DNA of 64,000 nt from Zelopaecilomyces penicillatus (taxonomy: Eukaryota; Ascomycota; Sordariomycetes; Hypocreales; Pseudodiploosporaceae): positions 62,001 to 126,000 of the forward strand of contig VCCP01000005.1 of NCBI GenBank assembly GCA_005765155.1, in the 5' to 3' direction. Numbering within the stretch: position 1 is the stretch's first letter; each line of letters opens with the position of its first letter. Below the pieces are notes generated by a model that saw only the letters and a list, made by a program, of their open reading frames with translations, was not told where the DNA came from and did not search any database. This document shows, piece by piece, positions 26,699 to 37,381 of this stretch. The translations under genes and the position numbers were made by a program.

Positions 26699-29600
26699 TC
26701 ATGGTGGTGTGCTCGACAACAGCATATTCTGCGGAATGTCAACAACACCATTCAAACCTTCCAACTCCTCAATCTTGGGGGAGCTATTGCCCAGCTCCCC
26801 GCCAGATTCCGTACTCGTAAGCCCTTTGCGGATAGCAAGGACGCTGTCGACAATAACAGCATCGATGCCCTCCTTCACCTGACGCTGTGTAGCGGGTTAG
26901 TACATGATGTGTCAAGGATCGGCGAGAAATAGCATACCTGAACCATCAAAGAGTCATTATTCAAAGCACCGTAACTCACACACACCAAACCGTTTTCCTT
27001 CACCACCCTTACCAGCCTTGGGCTGTTGATCAGCGGCTCTGCTGCAGACACGATCCCCAGCAAGTTCCACCGGCTTGCAAACCGGATGGCCTCCTGTAGT
27101 GAAGACGCCCGGATATCTCCAATAGAGCTACACCCTGCGTCTGTAAGAAACAGAATAGGAATAGACGGCTGCTTGAAGTTGAGGCAAAGGCAAATGTCCG
27201 GGTTGAAGGAGCTGAAGATGATATGGCGCTCTCCGGCCAAGTCGTAGACCTTGGAAAGCACCGTGTCGCAAAACGAGTTGAGCTCCACTGCGTATGTATC
27301 CATCTCGTGCTCCTCGCTCTCGTGTAGCATGGGGTATTTCATCTCAATGTTGAATCCAATGTGCTCCGGAAGCTTGCGGAACAAGTCTTCAAGGGTAGCA
27401 AACGGCGCCTGAATAAAATTACCTCTTGAATTTGCCTTGTAACCCTTCTCTTTAAAATCCCGTGTGTGTTTCATCCGCTCCTCCATCTCGGCATGGCCAG
27501 AACCCGCGTATCCCATCGAGTGAGAGCGCTTTGGTGTAAAGCTGCTGCTTCTTCCGCGCCCCGCGTAACTCGAGTACGATGTGTCTTTTGTTTTGAAGCG
27601 ATCTTGGGCTCTTTGGCTGTCGGAGTTGATGTGGAGAAATTGCTCAAGAGTAAGGGTATGTACAGGAGCGTCGATGCCGGTTTCGCTCACAAGAAAGTCG
27701 TGGTAGATAACAGGAACATGATCTTTGGTGAGCTGTACGTCAAACTCAACATACTGGGCGCCAAGATTAGCAGCAGCAATGAACGAGGGCAACGTGTTCT
27801 CGCCCAACTGGAGAGATTTGTTGGACGTTTGGTTCTTGCCAAGGCCTCGATGACCGATCAACATGGTTGAAGACAGCTTCTTCCAGTATGTCTGTCGAGA
27901 AGTGATCTCCATGTTGGGGTGGTGGAAAGGCGTAATGACCAAGAAATTGAAATTGACGGTTCCAATCACCTCTAAGCTGCTGTTCATGATGGGTACGCAG
28001 ACATCGCCCTGTAGATTCATGCGCCTCGTGCCCAGGCTCGGCTTTACTGACGACATAAGAGCCACCGCGCGACCAATCTTGTTCTTCTCACTGCCCGAGT
28101 ACGTTGGAACAATGTCAAACAGTAGCCTAACCTTGGACGCATCTCTTGTCGTAAAAACGATAGGCTCGGTTGAAATGTTCTCGTGGACTGGAAGGTCGAT
28201 AATGGTTGGCTCTCCCTGAGCTCCATCTGCAGCAACTACAACAGATAGCGCCGTGTCGAGCTGCGTGTTATGTGCTTCAGTCAGAGGAACACTGTCGAGA
28301 TGCACCGCGTCCATTGTTTTCCGCAAGTCCATTGATCCAAGACTAACCAGGACCAGGCTTTCGTCTTTCAGGTACCGATGGCCAAAACTCTTTACCGGCT
28401 CAGCCGGACGTCCTACCCCGTTGGTTCCATTGGAGCGTCGTCCATCAATAGAGGAGCTTTCTGTAGTGTTTGATGGCTGTAAAGCCTCCAAGGCTCGGGC
28501 CTCGGCCTCATCCTCATTAGTATGGGCCGTTAATAGACGTGCAATGTCCATGTGTCCTCGAAGCGCCGCATGCTCCTTTGCTGTCCAGCCAGAAGCATCG
28601 GGCTTGGAGATGTCTGCTCCTGCATCAACCAGCAGATTGACCACCGGCAAGGAACCATCCACAGCGGCGACGTGCAGAGGTGTCCACGAGTATGATTTTT
28701 CTGTAATTTCCAGGTTTGCCTTTTGAGTATCGCTTCCATCCACAATGACACGAGCGCAATCAACATGACCAAACCTGGCGGCGACGTGCAACGCAGATTC
28801 GCCAGTCTCGTCGGTCCAATTAATGTCAACACCGGCGTCGACGAGCATTTTGACAATTATGGTATAATTCGACTTGGTTGCAAGCGCCAAAGCAGCGCCA
28901 GACTTGGAAACCGTCTTCCTAATCCGCACTTTGGCCTCGCTACACCCTTGCCAGTTCTCGCCCTGAAGGAGAGCCTCTGTTGTGAGAGGATGCCCTCCGA
29001 TAACACTGAGATGCAATGGCGCGTAGCCGTCCTTGTCTTGCCATTCAGGTGCGTCAATTCCGTCTTTCGAGTCGAACTGGCCCCATTCTTGCATCCTTGC
29101 CATGATGATCTGGCACACAACGACGAAACCGAACTGGGCAGCGTAGTGAATAGGCAAACGTCCAAACGAGTCCCGGCCCTGAAGGGCGAGTCTATGACTA
29201 GCTCCAAAGTTGTTGAATAAATACTCGAGAATCTGTACCGCCTCGTCTTCTTTGCTAAGAAGTGAGGATTCATGCTTGTTGATTTCTTTTACCGGAACGG
29301 TGGAGGAGACGGGAGGTTGGAGATGTCGGTTGCTGAATTGAGTTCCGGCAGGCAGCGCATACACATTGGGGTCGTCGTGTTGGGGAGAAGACTTGGTGCG
29401 GCCAATATGAATTACGAGGCGGTGTATGCAGTTTCTCCCGTTGATATCCTCAGGCTCATCAAGATCATGGATGTTTTGCAGAAGAAACCCGATGCAGGAT
29501 CTGGATCGGGCAGAAATCGACCGCTGCAGCAAATTCAACAGCAAGGGCTGTGAGGACGTGTCTGAAAATACAATGCTTGCATCCTTGAGGGAAGTTTGTA

Positions 29601-30456
29601 GAGATGCGACGTCGTCGTTTCGAACAGCCTGGTCCAGGGCATCGAGCTGCGCCATGGGCAGGTTAAGCATTGCACCAGCCGACGATCTTCCAAGAGAACG
29701 GGCAGAACGTTCAGACATTGAGTCATCAAAGTTCTGAGCATCTCCGAGCACCGACAACCACCGGTTGATTTCGCTGAGGAGCCTCGCGAGATTGCCATCT
29801 TTGGCAAAAGGTTTGGTGTCGACCTTTGTGGACATGTAACGATGCTGAGAGGTGATTCCGGGGACCTTTTTGTCAATCTTTTTGGTGATCTTAACAAAGC
29901 CTCTACGGTTAATCTCGCCAAACCATTGCAGATTCCTCAACTGGCCTCTCAGCTCAAGAAGAGCGCCCATTACCTCCTCGATTTCATCCTGGTCAAGCGT
30001 GGCCACGACGTCTGGGACGCGGCCATACCTATTTTGCAGGAGATTCACGCGCCGGCCGGTCTCGGCGTACTTTTTGTTGTAGAACGAGTCGACATCCTCC
30101 AGATTACGATCAAGGGCAAAGAAGAGCTCTGCGCGGCCGAGTTAGGGGGGGGGGGAACGTTGGGCTCAACCCCGCGACGGGGGGAGTCACTGCGAGAGAG
30201 AGAAAGAAGGCCGCCCACCTGCTGGATCTGCATTTCCTCCTTCCTTCCGCGCCTTTTCTGATGCTACCTTGACCAGTTTTTTGAGGCCCTTGTAGTTGAT
30301 ATACGAGGCCGCCCACTCGGGGACCTGATTCCGAGGTAGACTTTTTGACTCGTTTTAGCAACTTTACTAAACTTCATCAAGGATGGGGGGGATGAAATGA
30401 GAGGGCGTCTGGAAATTGATGGCTAAGCAGAGTACTCACTTCCGTCCAAACTTCAT
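26699..30456 (-). CDS. GDE1: Glycerophosphocholine phosphodiesterase, SPX-ankyrin-GDPD type
   Basis: Predicted cytosolic enzyme that hydrolyses glycerophosphocholine to glycerol-3-phosphate and choline, a phosphate- and choline-scavenging step. I read four exons: 30456-30440, 30340-30219, 30128-26938 and 26878-26699, giving 1,169 residues with all phases matching. The N terminus is an SPX domain (about 1-150) beginning MKFGRNLPRNQVPEWA. Tyr22 and Lys26, plus the lysine-rich helix around 126-134 (KKIDKK), match the inositol-pyrophosphate pocket known in SPX proteins. Ankyrin-type repeats lie at about 370-583. The GDPD domain starts near 804, with the HRG motif at 806-808, Glu823, the EFD motif at 841-843 and His856 in the expected catalytic positions. 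The start ATG at 30456 lies in a 17-nt first exon and would be missed without splicing. The last intron has two usable acceptors 6 nt apart. The family is known to respond to phosphate; no NUC-1/Pho4 site was confirmed here. Identification is firm. Confidence 0.95.
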
Positions 30457-32628
30457 GCTGCGCGGTCAATCGCCAGCATTAACCGCCGCTCTCAATCCTT
30501 TTTTTCCCCTTGTTTATTTGCTTCCCACTCGCCTTCCACCTTGTGCAATTCAGTGGTCAGGAGAACCAGGAGATATCGCGTAGCGCAAACGCCGTTGACA
30601 GCCGTCTCAAACCAGTCGTGTGGCGACTTGAGGCTGCAGTGTGGCGTCAATTGTTGACTGCTGATTGCAAATGTAACTGTTCAATCTCGCTGGTGTCGAC
30701 TCGCGCGCCAGCCCAGCAGAGGACGACAACAAAGAAGAGTTCCAAAAGGGACACAAAAGGGGACACAAAGTGCTGAAGAAACCAGGGGCGATGAAGACAT
30801 TCAAATAAAGACGGTGAATAACCTACCCCAGGGTCGCGTGATTCCGTCGACCGCTTCTAGGTGTCGTAAAATGTGGATGATCGTGAGACCGTGCCAGCCG
30901 CTGTGCCGGAATTGGCAACCCTCCCTCATCAGCTCAAAGGGGTCCGGGGTGGGAAAGACGAGACAAACGCGATATTAAAAACAGCAGCTAGGTAGCTAGC
31001 TAATCAATCGCAATTAGCTTCTGGTGGTTTTTTCTCTCTTCGGGACCCTGTTTGCCTGTGGCCCGGGGTTTTGTGTGCGACGTTGCTCGTAAGCGTTTCC
31101 CCCGTGGGATAAACCAGGAGGAGGATGGAAAAGTAAGATAATACTCGGCTTTCGTCAGCGTTAATGAATCACGACAATCAACAGTTCGTTCAGACAACGT
31201 AAACGAGAGAAGACGCGAGTCAGATGGGGAGCAACTGCTCGTCAGGTTGGCTCGTCTGTCTGTCTGTCTGTTTGTTTCTTTTTCTTTTTTCTTATCGAGG
31301 TTTTGTGGACCAGCACAGAGTAGGTATGACAAAGTAGGGATATGGCAATTCGACAGCTGGCATCAGGATTTGCCCAGCTGCCATCTTTTTTTAAAGTATT
31401 GTCCGTCCGTCCGCCAGCCAGCCACGCCTTCCTTGATGTTTAACGACTCTACAGCCTGTCTCAAAGACCTCCCATGTACCAATTACCAAATCATTACCTG
31501 TCCTACCACACAGAAATACCTGCAAGATACTTCCCATCACGACTCCACGACGACTCCATCGCCGGCCCGAACATCACCATGTTATGAGGTAACTGAGACG
31601 TACCCCAGCAGGTTGTCGATGCAATGTCCCTGGATATCATCGGCGATTTGACTAAATTCAACGCGCTTTTGACTGGAAACGGTGCTGCTTGGGAATATGA
31701 CTGTACTGCAGGACACTGTACGACACCAGAATTACAAGGCGAAGTTGCTTGTCGTTGGCTGCATCACGGGCAACCATATTAGGTGCCTACAGTGGAAAAT
31801 CATCAGTGGGTATTCTTAGTGAGCATTAGTGGGCATCAGTGGGCATCTGTGGGTACATACACTACCCACACAGGGGTAAATGTCACGTCTTCTAGCGGCC
31901 AATCGTCATGCACATGGCCCTGTTGAGTGGACAGGCCGTCATCCTCGTGACCAACACCGGTGTCGCTGCCATTCCGGTCTTGCCGGGGTGTATGTGAGGT
32001 CTTCCACGACTTCCATTGGCTCCAACTCTCCCTTTTTGCTACGGCTTGTACCTTTTCTATTCCCCCGGGTTCTCGACGTCTCTCTACTGTAGTGGTTGTT
32101 TCACTTCTAAAGTTTCAGTGGGTAAGCTTATTTCATGCTTCTTACTTACTTTTGCCATCTCCGTGCGGGGAACAGCAGAGTTCGTGCCTTTGAGATTCTG
32201 CAAAGATGCAATTGACCCTCTGGTGCACGACGGAGCCTGGTACATGCAAAGAAACTGTCAAAAAACCTCAAAGGAACATCGAAGGAGATAAGCCCACGGA
32301 ATCTTCATCAAACTTTCCATGCTAGTCAAGCGCAAGTGCTCCTGGTGGAATCTCGCTAGCAAATTTACCGACCGCCACGTCATGGACTAACGATTAGGGT
32401 CTAGACCAAGCAACATCAAGTGGACATGCACCAACCCACAGTGCGTCTCAGTCTACAAAGTGTGATAACAATATCTGAGGTAGACATTCCAGGGGCCAGA
32501 ACATGATTGTCCACAGTAGTGGATTGCATCTAGGTACTCTCTTCATGGGATTCAATCGAACCCAACCATAACTACAACTGTACAATACGGTACATGGTAA
32601 TACTATTCAATGCAGAAATGTCCATGGC
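30457..32628. promoter_or_regulatory. Intergenic region: GDE1 upstream and PPR gene 3' side
   Basis: About 2.2 kb without a supportable gene. It should contain the GDE1 promoter, reading leftwards, and the 3' end of the PPR gene. A pyrimidine-rich plus-strand stretch lies just upstream of the GDE1 ATG (about 30490-30540). GTCT/GTTT repeats occur near 31259-31275, and imperfect copies of a GTGGGCATCA-like motif near 31800-31855. No TATA box could be assigned with confidence. Confidence 0.4.
31798..31856. repeat. Imperfect short repeat (AGTGGGCATC-like)
   Basis: Four to five degenerate copies of an approximately 10-13-bp motif containing GTGGG(C/T)AT. They lie in the non-coding interval between GDE1 and the PPR gene. 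Confidence 0.5.
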
Positions 32629-34875
32629 TCATGCGCCAACTCCCCACTGTCGCTCCGGTGCGTACACCGCCCGTTCCCCAGAAACAGGCCAAGCCAACAG
32701 CCGCCCGGATCTCACTCCGGCTCCAGCCAGCCTTGCCTCGGCAGACTTCCCCGGCCCCGGTACACCCAATGGCCCAGCATGGGAATGTATAGATCGTAAT
32801 GAGCTTTTATGTCGTGAGACCCCCTCAAACGGCATCAACTCGCCGCTCTCCGCTGAAACATCATTCGTCTCCTTGGCATCATCCAGAGACGCCGTGATTA
32901 TTTGGTGATGATGCTTTGCGCCTTCAGTGTTCAAAGTATGACCAGCAACTTCTTCAAAAGCTCGGCACTGGTCCAAGGCCAGATGTGATTTGAACTCATT
33001 ACCATGTGAGCTCTGGCCAGACACCAGGGCTATAAACTCCTGACTCAACTGAGTCGACCTCTCAGAGGCTGCATCCCCAATGTGCATCGCCATTGAGTAC
33101 CGAAGATCAAACGAAAGGCCTGGGTATAAAAGTTTGCTTTCGATGGAGGCTGTTGATTTTCTTACAAATACGTATTCCTTCCACAGGCTTTCCAATTGCA
33201 AAACCCGGCTCTTGGAATTAGCAATGCCGCCCTCGTCGGGACCAAGGCGCAAATTGTCAAAGTCTTTAGTTAACAAGCTATGCTGTGATAGTTGTTCTTT
33301 CTCCAAGACTTTCAGAAAATGTGATAGCTTCGAACCCGATATGCCTAGATTGGCCAGCAAAGGTTTAGAAAACGAGTCCGGTGGCCCTTGAAGGCCGCAT
33401 AAATCGAGGAGAACGCGTATTCGATCTGTCATGTTAAATGAGCCGCCGTCATCTCCAGGTAGTAGTAATCGCTGCCATTTCTGAGGGCAGCTAGTAAAGC
33501 CTCGTATCAAACGAACTGCCGCTCTCCAATCCAGAGCAGATATGCAGTCATCAAGCAGCTGTCTCACTATCTGGGTACTCAAATTGACCCCGGTACGCAT
33601 GCATGACACGAAGAATGTGGCCGCCTGGTCAAACAGCTTGAAGTGAAGCAAACCGCCAATGACCTCCTCCACAAGAGACTGATTCAGTGGGACATGTTCC
33701 CACACCCAGTCGCCAGTTTGTGTCCGGCTCCTTGTATCAGCTGCCCACTGACGGATAACTGGGCTCATTTCGACATCTTGAATATGTCTCCTGCGGATCT
33801 TGGCACCCGTCTTTGTGTCGAGACCAGTTAAACAAGACAGAGCACGGAGAAATTTGCCGTGATTGTTTGTGTTTTTATAGTGATTGAGTATGGCAACAAA
33901 GGTGGACGGAGTAGGCTTCAGTAGCCGATCATGGAAAAAGGAGCTGACGAGGGCTTCGGCAAAAGTGTGATGCCCAGCCTTGTTGAATGCAACGATTAGG
34001 GTATTGTATGTGTGCATGTCGGGTGGGTGTGCAGAAACAAGCAAATTGTAGCAGACCCTGCCAATCCTTTCTTTCATGCAAAGGTTGGGTGCATTGATGA
34101 GGGATCGAAGACGTCGGTTGAGCAATGCCGTGTTCTTCGTGGCTCGTGCTGGGTCAATCGAGCGGAATGTAAAGGATGGATATCCTGCGTCAACCATCTG
34201 ACGGGCTTCATCAAGGGAAGGGCATGAAGAAGATCCATTGGGCAGAAAATCAGCACGTTGCATGAGTTTCTTCACAAGCTGTTCGGTGCTTAATGCCTCG
34301 TTGTAGAGTTGAAGCTGAGTTCGTGGTTCGCGATGTAGAATTCGTCCATCAGATTCTTCAGCTACAATGGCCCGTTCGAGTCGCTCATAGTCGAATCGTC
34401 GGGTGGCTTTGAGAGAGACTTCGTCGGGGCAGAGGTAGTGTTCACGTTTTAGAGTGTCGATGAGCTCGGATGCGCTGACAGTTGCTGGCTTGTCGATCTC
34501 CTTCATATACGGCCGGTTGGTGTATATGAGCTTCAAACTGCGCCAAAGATTGTCCATTTGCTGTATTGAGAGTTCTTCCGGTATTGTGTCCGCATCGCGG
34601 CCGTTTGTCTGGCCTCGCTCTTGGAGATCTGCGAGATCACGTCTAGCCTCGTCCAACTGGCGATCTAGCTCCCTTCTTCGGTCTTCCTTCCGCACAGCAT
34701 CTACCAAAGCGGCAGTGGCAAAGACGGAGCTGTAGCATGCTGTAAACACTTCGGCAAAGGTCGGTTTCCGTCGAGCGCCTGCGGTTGTTCTTCTACCCAG
34801 CGCTCCGACGGCAGTGCTGCAAGACCTGCAGCCGCAGCGATGAGCCTGTGCGGCTCTAGACCATAGCGACTGCAT
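32629..34875 (-). CDS. Pentatricopeptide-repeat (PPR) type protein, probably mitochondrial
   Basis: Single-exon gene of 748 codons. I choose the ATG at 34875; the frame is open further upstream but only to a TTG. The first 40 residues are rich in Arg, Ser and Ala with few acidic residues, like a mitochondrial presequence. A charged, probably coiled segment follows (about 60-90, with runs of Arg, Glu and Asp). A recognisable PPR-like helical pair lies at about 286-345 (HTYNTLIVAFNKAG, then a second helix and STFVAILNHYKN). Fungal PPR proteins of this kind usually act on organellar RNA or translation, but the target cannot be read from sequence. The last 60 residues are low in complexity. The gene diverges from the DUF866 gene over a 297-bp shared promoter. 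The PPR call is good and mitochondrial location is inferred. Confidence 0.75.
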   Translation of the reverse strand: MQSLWSRAAQAHRCGCRSCSTAVGALGRRTTAGARRKPTFAEVFTACYSSVFATAALVDAVRKEDRRRELDRQLDEARRDLADLQERGQTNGRDADTIPEELSIQQMDNLWRSLKLIYTNRPYMKEIDKPATVSASELIDTLKREHYLCPDEVSLKATRRFDYERLERAIVAEESDGRILHREPRTQLQLYNEALSTEQLVKKLMQRADFLPNGSSSCPSLDEARQMVDAGYPSFTFRSIDPARATKNTALLNRRLRSLINAPNLCMKERIGRVCYNLLVSAHPPDMHTYNTLIVAFNKAGHHTFAEALVSSFFHDRLLKPTPSTFVAILNHYKNTNNHGKFLRALSCLTGLDTKTGAKIRRRHIQDVEMSPVIRQWAADTRSRTQTGDWVWEHVPLNQSLVEEVIGGLLHFKLFDQAATFFVSCMRTGVNLSTQIVRQLLDDCISALDWRAAVRLIRGFTSCPQKWQRLLLPGDDGGSFNMTDRIRVLLDLCGLQGPPDSFSKPLLANLGISGSKLSHFLKVLEKEQLSQHSLLTKDFDNLRLGPDEGGIANSKSRVLQLESLWKEYVFVRKSTASIESKLLYPGLSFDLRYSMAMHIGDAASERSTQLSQEFIALVSGQSSHGNEFKSHLALDQCRAFEEVAGHTLNTEGAKHHHQIITASLDDAKETNDVSAESGELMPFEGVSRHKSSLRSIHSHAGPLGVPGPGKSAEARLAGAGVRSGRLLAWPVSGERAVYAPERQWGVGA

Positions 34876-35172
34876 CACCCGGGCATTTGTAGATGGCGGC
34901 TCACTATGTGTGAGGAGTACTTGGCGGTTGAGGGGGCTCAATTGAATTTTGAGGTCAATTATCACGAGTCGACAAGGTTGATGGAGAGCCGAATGCAACT
35001 TCCGAAATCGAATCCGAAAGGATCACGTGATGGAGTGAATCGTCCCCACCCTAGACCTTGGCATCAAGAAGTGTAGTTCTCAAATGCTAGCCATGCGATG
35101 CAGACATTTAACTGTAAATCTGACATTCCGATTTGTTTTTGGAGTCTTCTGCTAGATTGAAAGCCACTGAGA
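34876..35172. promoter_or_regulatory. Divergent promoter between the PPR and DUF866 genes
   Basis: This 297-bp interval separates two start codons facing away from each other, so both promoters must lie here or overlap the genes. It contains the palindrome ATCACGTGAT at 35022-35031, whose core TCACGTGA is a typical fungal bHLH (Cbf1/USF-like) E-box. No TATA box is evident. Confidence 0.65.
35022..35031. promoter_or_regulatory. Palindromic E-box ATCACGTGAT
   Basis: Perfect 10-bp palindrome around CACGTG. It is 147 bp upstream of the PPR ATG and 142 bp upstream of the DUF866 ATG, almost exactly central between the two. The binding factor is inferred from the motif only. Confidence 0.6.
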
Positions 35173-35912
35173 ATGTTTACTCTCATCTTAAAAGCAGACC
35201 TTGCTGGGTACGTTCATGGTTGCCCGCATCATCCAAGTTTTACACAACACTCACTCAACTGGTCGTTTTTCTTAGGGTAACAAACTTGCGACCAGACGAT
35301 ACTCAAGATAATCCATTCTGGTACATGTTCAAGGTTCAGTGTACTTCTTGCCGCGAGACTCACAGCAACTATGTTGGCGTCAACCGTTTTGTAAGCTCGC
35401 CTTGTATCTTGAACGTGCGTCGGGGCGAGTCATTTATACGTCTCTATTCTAGGAAACCAACGATATGAGCGGGAGCCGAGGAGAGGCCAATTTTGTTTGG
35501 AAGTGCAAAAATTGCAAGGTAATTACACTGAATCTGAGAAGCTTATTCATCATGAATTCTGTAAGCTCATGCCTTTTCCAGAGAGAGTCTTCCGCAACCA
35601 TCAAGGCTGCGCCCGCGCCATATGCGCAGGGAGAGCCGGCGACCTCACAGCGAATTATTGAATTCGACTGCCGTGGACTTGAATTCACAGAATTCAAACC
35701 TGAAGTATGAACCCCCGCACCCCATCTAGCCAGCTGATTGTAATTAACCCATCATTTTGTTTTAGGGCGACTGGCTGGCTGAAGGACTAGATTCCGGTAC
35801 AAAGTTCACTGGCATTGACTTGATGGAGGGGGGTGAGTGGTTTGAATACGATGAGAAGGCGGGGGATGAGGTTAGCATCAAGGACATTTCATGGGAGATT
35901 CGACGAGCATAG
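35173..35912 (+). CDS. CXXC zinc-binding protein of the DUF866 family
   Basis: Small conserved eukaryotic protein, homologous to the human CXXC-motif zinc-binding protein (C1orf123). Five exons are read: 35173-35207, 35276-35390, 35453-35518, 35582-35704 and 35766-35912, giving 161 residues. All donors are GT, all acceptors AG, and the summed length is in frame. Two CxxC pairs (Cys34/Cys37 and Cys68/Cys71) should bind one zinc ion. The family signature TNLRP is at about 14-18, a FDCRGLE-like segment is in the middle, and a GDWxAEG-DSGT segment is near the C terminus. The start is fixed by the first exon, which reads MFTLILKADLAG directly into VTNLRP. The exact biochemical role is not established. 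An unspliced reading from TTG at 35133 is in the wrong frame and was rejected. Confidence 0.9.
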
Positions 35913-36381
35913 AAAAACAAAATAAATGAGGGGATCAAGGCCAAAAATGTCGCTTGAAAGTCCGGTAATATGTTGTGTGGTGATTCTGTTGAAAGTAAAT
36001 GGTGCATTTCCTTGTAAACGACAATTGTCGTGTTTGACACCATCGTTGTCTACTTCGGGTTATGTTTTATTTATATTTGCAAGGCATATTTTCCATGATC
36101 GTAGATTATACCATGCTTAAACAATATAGTGTATGTATTATATATATATGTATACTGCAACATGGCTATTTTCTTTTTACTTCTACCTCTTATTTTCTGA
36201 AGGTAGACAGCCAAGACAGCTTAGTTTCAGCCACCCGCTTGAAAGCCACACTCAGTAAACTGCTCCGCCACAGTCTATCCTCAAAATTTCCTAGATTGCA
36301 GCAAGCCATCAACACTGACCTTTGCTTTGAGCTCCCATCAGTTTGGCGATTTAGCAAGGATTCAGATTGACGCTTCGCCAA
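35913..36381. other. Intergenic region between DUF866 and SNM1-like genes
   Basis: Contains the 3' flank of the DUF866 gene and the upstream region of the next gene. It is AT-rich around 36050-36190, with an AT run near 36138-36150. Nothing else is recognised. Confidence 0.5.
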
Positions 36382-36987
36382 ATGGCTTCGACGGATATTT
36401 CAGCCGCAGTGGCCTACCTCACAGACGCAGCTCACATACTTCACGGCACAGCACCCGAAACATCAGCTCACCTTATGTGCCAGCGGGCCAACTTGCTCTT
36501 CCACAACACACTGTGCGTGTCTGATGTTCAGCGCCAGCACGTTTGCGCAGCTTGTGGACAGATCCTGATCCCCGGCCAAGGAAGCTCGGTGAAATTGGAG
36601 CGCATAAAGACACGGAAGAAGCCAAAAACAATAAAAAAATTGTTGTTGGGCAAAAGTAAAGCTGCTGTCGCGGCTAGTCGCTCTGCAAGCGGACCATGCA
36701 AGGCGCTGTCCTGCGAGCGATGCGGCAGAGTTACCAAGACTAGCCTTCCAATACCAGAACCAGCAATGCGCCGTTCGTCGTCAAGGGCCAAGAGAAAGGG
36801 CCTCGACATGAAAGATACAAAGCCAGGAACAGCGACAACAGGAACGCCAATAGCAGCGAGCGTCACTGCCAATGCCAGCAGCAAAAAGCGTGCAAAGAAC
36901 CGAAAGGCTGGCCTGCAAGCGCTACTATCCAGCCATCAGCAACGCCAATCCAATCCGTTATCTCTCGCCGACTTTATGATGAAGTGA
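36382..36987 (+). CDS. SNM1: RNase MRP/P protein subunit, Rpr2/Rpp21/Snm1 type
   Basis: Intronless gene of 201 residues starting at the ATG at 36382. An N-terminal helical part precedes two Cys pairs: Cys55-x2-Cys58 (CAACGQ) and Cys111-x2-Cys114 (CERCGR). Between them lies a Lys/Arg-rich segment (about 73-98). This is the layout of the Rpr2 zinc ribbon, and the wide spacing with a basic insert resembles Snm1 of RNase MRP more than Rpr2 of RNase P. A basic tail (about 130-185) and a short C-terminal SLADFMMK-like end follow. The expected role is in pre-rRNA or tRNA 5' maturation as a nuclear ribonucleoprotein subunit. MRP versus P is an inference; the family call is good. It lies 394 bp upstream of ZPR1 on the same strand. 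Confidence 0.75.
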   Translation: MASTDISAAVAYLTDAAHILHGTAPETSAHLMCQRANLLFHNTLCVSDVQRQHVCAACGQILIPGQGSSVKLERIKTRKKPKTIKKLLLGKSKAAVAASRSASGPCKALSCERCGRVTKTSLPIPEPAMRRSSSRAKRKGLDMKDTKPGTATTGTPIAASVTANASSKKRAKNRKAGLQALLSSHQQRQSNPLSLADFMMK

Positions 36988-37381
36988 TTGAGGACCAACC
37001 GGAATGTCTACTACACACATTATTTAATAGCCTCGCAGATGAAAGACAAAAATCTGCAGGCCTTTGGTGCCACAGGCCTCAAGACGGGGCGAAGCTGATG
37101 AAGCACTCAGAAGCTTCTGGTGTCTTGTCTCGACGGCTCCAAACCCACTAGCGCCACTACGGGCGCGTGTACAATGTTGCAACTGCAGCAATGACATGGC
37201 AAAAGCGGCGCATCCCAGCAAAAAACTGCCCCTCCAAAAAAAAATCAGAACCCCGCCATCCAGACCATAATTAGTGGCGCGGTTTCGTTGCGACAACAGT
37301 ATCTTTTCTTGCATACTTATTTTTCTTCTTCTTTTTTGAACAACGTCCCAAAAAAAAAAGGAAGTAGAACAAGCAGCAATA
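36988..37381. other. Intergenic region: ZPR1 upstream
   Basis: Holds the 3' end of the SNM1-like gene and the ZPR1 promoter. A pyrimidine-rich stretch near 37318-37340 and an A run near 37351-37359 lie just ahead of the ZPR1 ATG. No TATA box is clear. Confidence 0.5.

Noticed and set aside
35133..35172. TTG-initiated N-terminal extension of the DUF866 gene
   Set aside because: The frame differs from that of the conserved protein. The ATG at 35173 spliced at 35207/35276 gives the family's usual beginning.
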